DNA of 5,603 nt. Origin: Neptunomonas sp. (GTDB lineage: Bacteria; Pseudomonadota; Gammaproteobacteria; Pseudomonadales; Balneatricaceae). The notes beneath the pieces are model-generated. The model was not told where the DNA came from. It did not search any database and saw nothing but the letters and a program-made list of their open reading frames with translations. Below are positions 5,451 to 5,603 of this stretch, piece by piece (the first letter of the stretch is position 1; every line of letters starts with the position of its first letter). The position numbers were made by a program, and so were the translations under genes. The stretch lies in NCBI GenBank assembly GCA_004195305.1, contig SDWN01000577.1, positions 1-5,603 on the forward strand, in the 5' to 3' direction.

Positions 5451-5603
5451 TCAACCGAAAGCCGCTTTGCGTTGTTTGGCCATCTCGGTCAGGTACTTTT
5501 TCCAAGCTTTATCATCCATCTTTAGCCAGCGGTCGGGCTGACGCCGGGTCTGCTGGTCGTGGGCGACGGTGGTCGGGTCCTGGGCACGGCACTCTTCCAG
5601 CAG
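5451..5603 (-). CDS. 3' end of an unrecognised gene running in from the right edge
   Basis: Minus-strand frame open from the right edge to a TGA at 5453-5451, giving 50 residues. They begin LLEECRAQDP and end KYLTEMAKQRKAAFG, hydrophilic and helix-forming, with a lysine-rich segment around MDDKAWKKYL. No family is recognised. The 5' part lies outside the window. A second minus-strand frame opens at about 5508 and runs on to 5245, overlapping this one by about 55 nt, with an A5 run (plus-strand T5 at 5497-5501) inside the overlap. A single missing base there would join both frames. Its order relative to boxB rules out boxA immediately downstream. Confidence 0.5.
   Translation of the reverse strand: MLEECRAQDPTTVAHDQQTRRQPDRWLKMDDKAWKKYLTEMAKQRKAAFG

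Overview
The window carries a catabolic locus for aerobic, CoA-dependent benzoate degradation (the box pathway), most likely from a gammaproteobacterium. The organism is inferred from moderate GC content, gammaproteobacterial-looking proteins and small GTAG-headed palindromes of the REP type. The genus cannot be named from the sequence alone.

Layout: (1) 1-1427, + strand: an NtrC-type sigma-54-dependent response regulator. Its frame is open to the left edge, and its 5' end carries a 15-nt repeat (SKDxx in protein terms) whose core looks like a Shine-Dalgarno sequence. (2) 1428-1775: an AT- and T-rich control region with a decayed REP copy, three TTTGTAT copies, two small palindromes and weak sigma-70-type promoter candidates. 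I found no exact GG-N10-GC sigma-54 promoter on the + strand here. (3) 1776-3425: boxC, the benzoyl-CoA-dihydrodiol (epoxide) lyase. (4) 3426-3553: a 128-nt gap with a long-range inverted repeat and smaller hairpins. (5) 3554-5035: boxB, the di-iron epoxidase subunit, with all expected iron ligands present. (6) 5036-5244: an intergenic cluster of GTAG/CTAC-bounded palindromes. (7) 5245-5603, - strand: the 3' end of an unrecognised convergent gene, split across two frames.

BoxB, with the reductase BoxA (not in the window), epoxidises benzoyl-CoA. BoxC then opens the ring hydrolytically, releasing formate and 3,4-dehydroadipyl-CoA semialdehyde. boxC and boxB read in the same direction and probably share a transcript. 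boxA does not follow boxB, because a convergent gene lies there, so boxA, boxD and the benzoate-CoA ligase must lie elsewhere. Whether the response regulator controls the box genes is open: it is a same-strand neighbour, but the expected promoter type is absent. I see no clearly new system. The most interesting items are the SD-like repeat, the boxC-boxB intergenic stem, the REP-like palindromes and the broken convergent gene.
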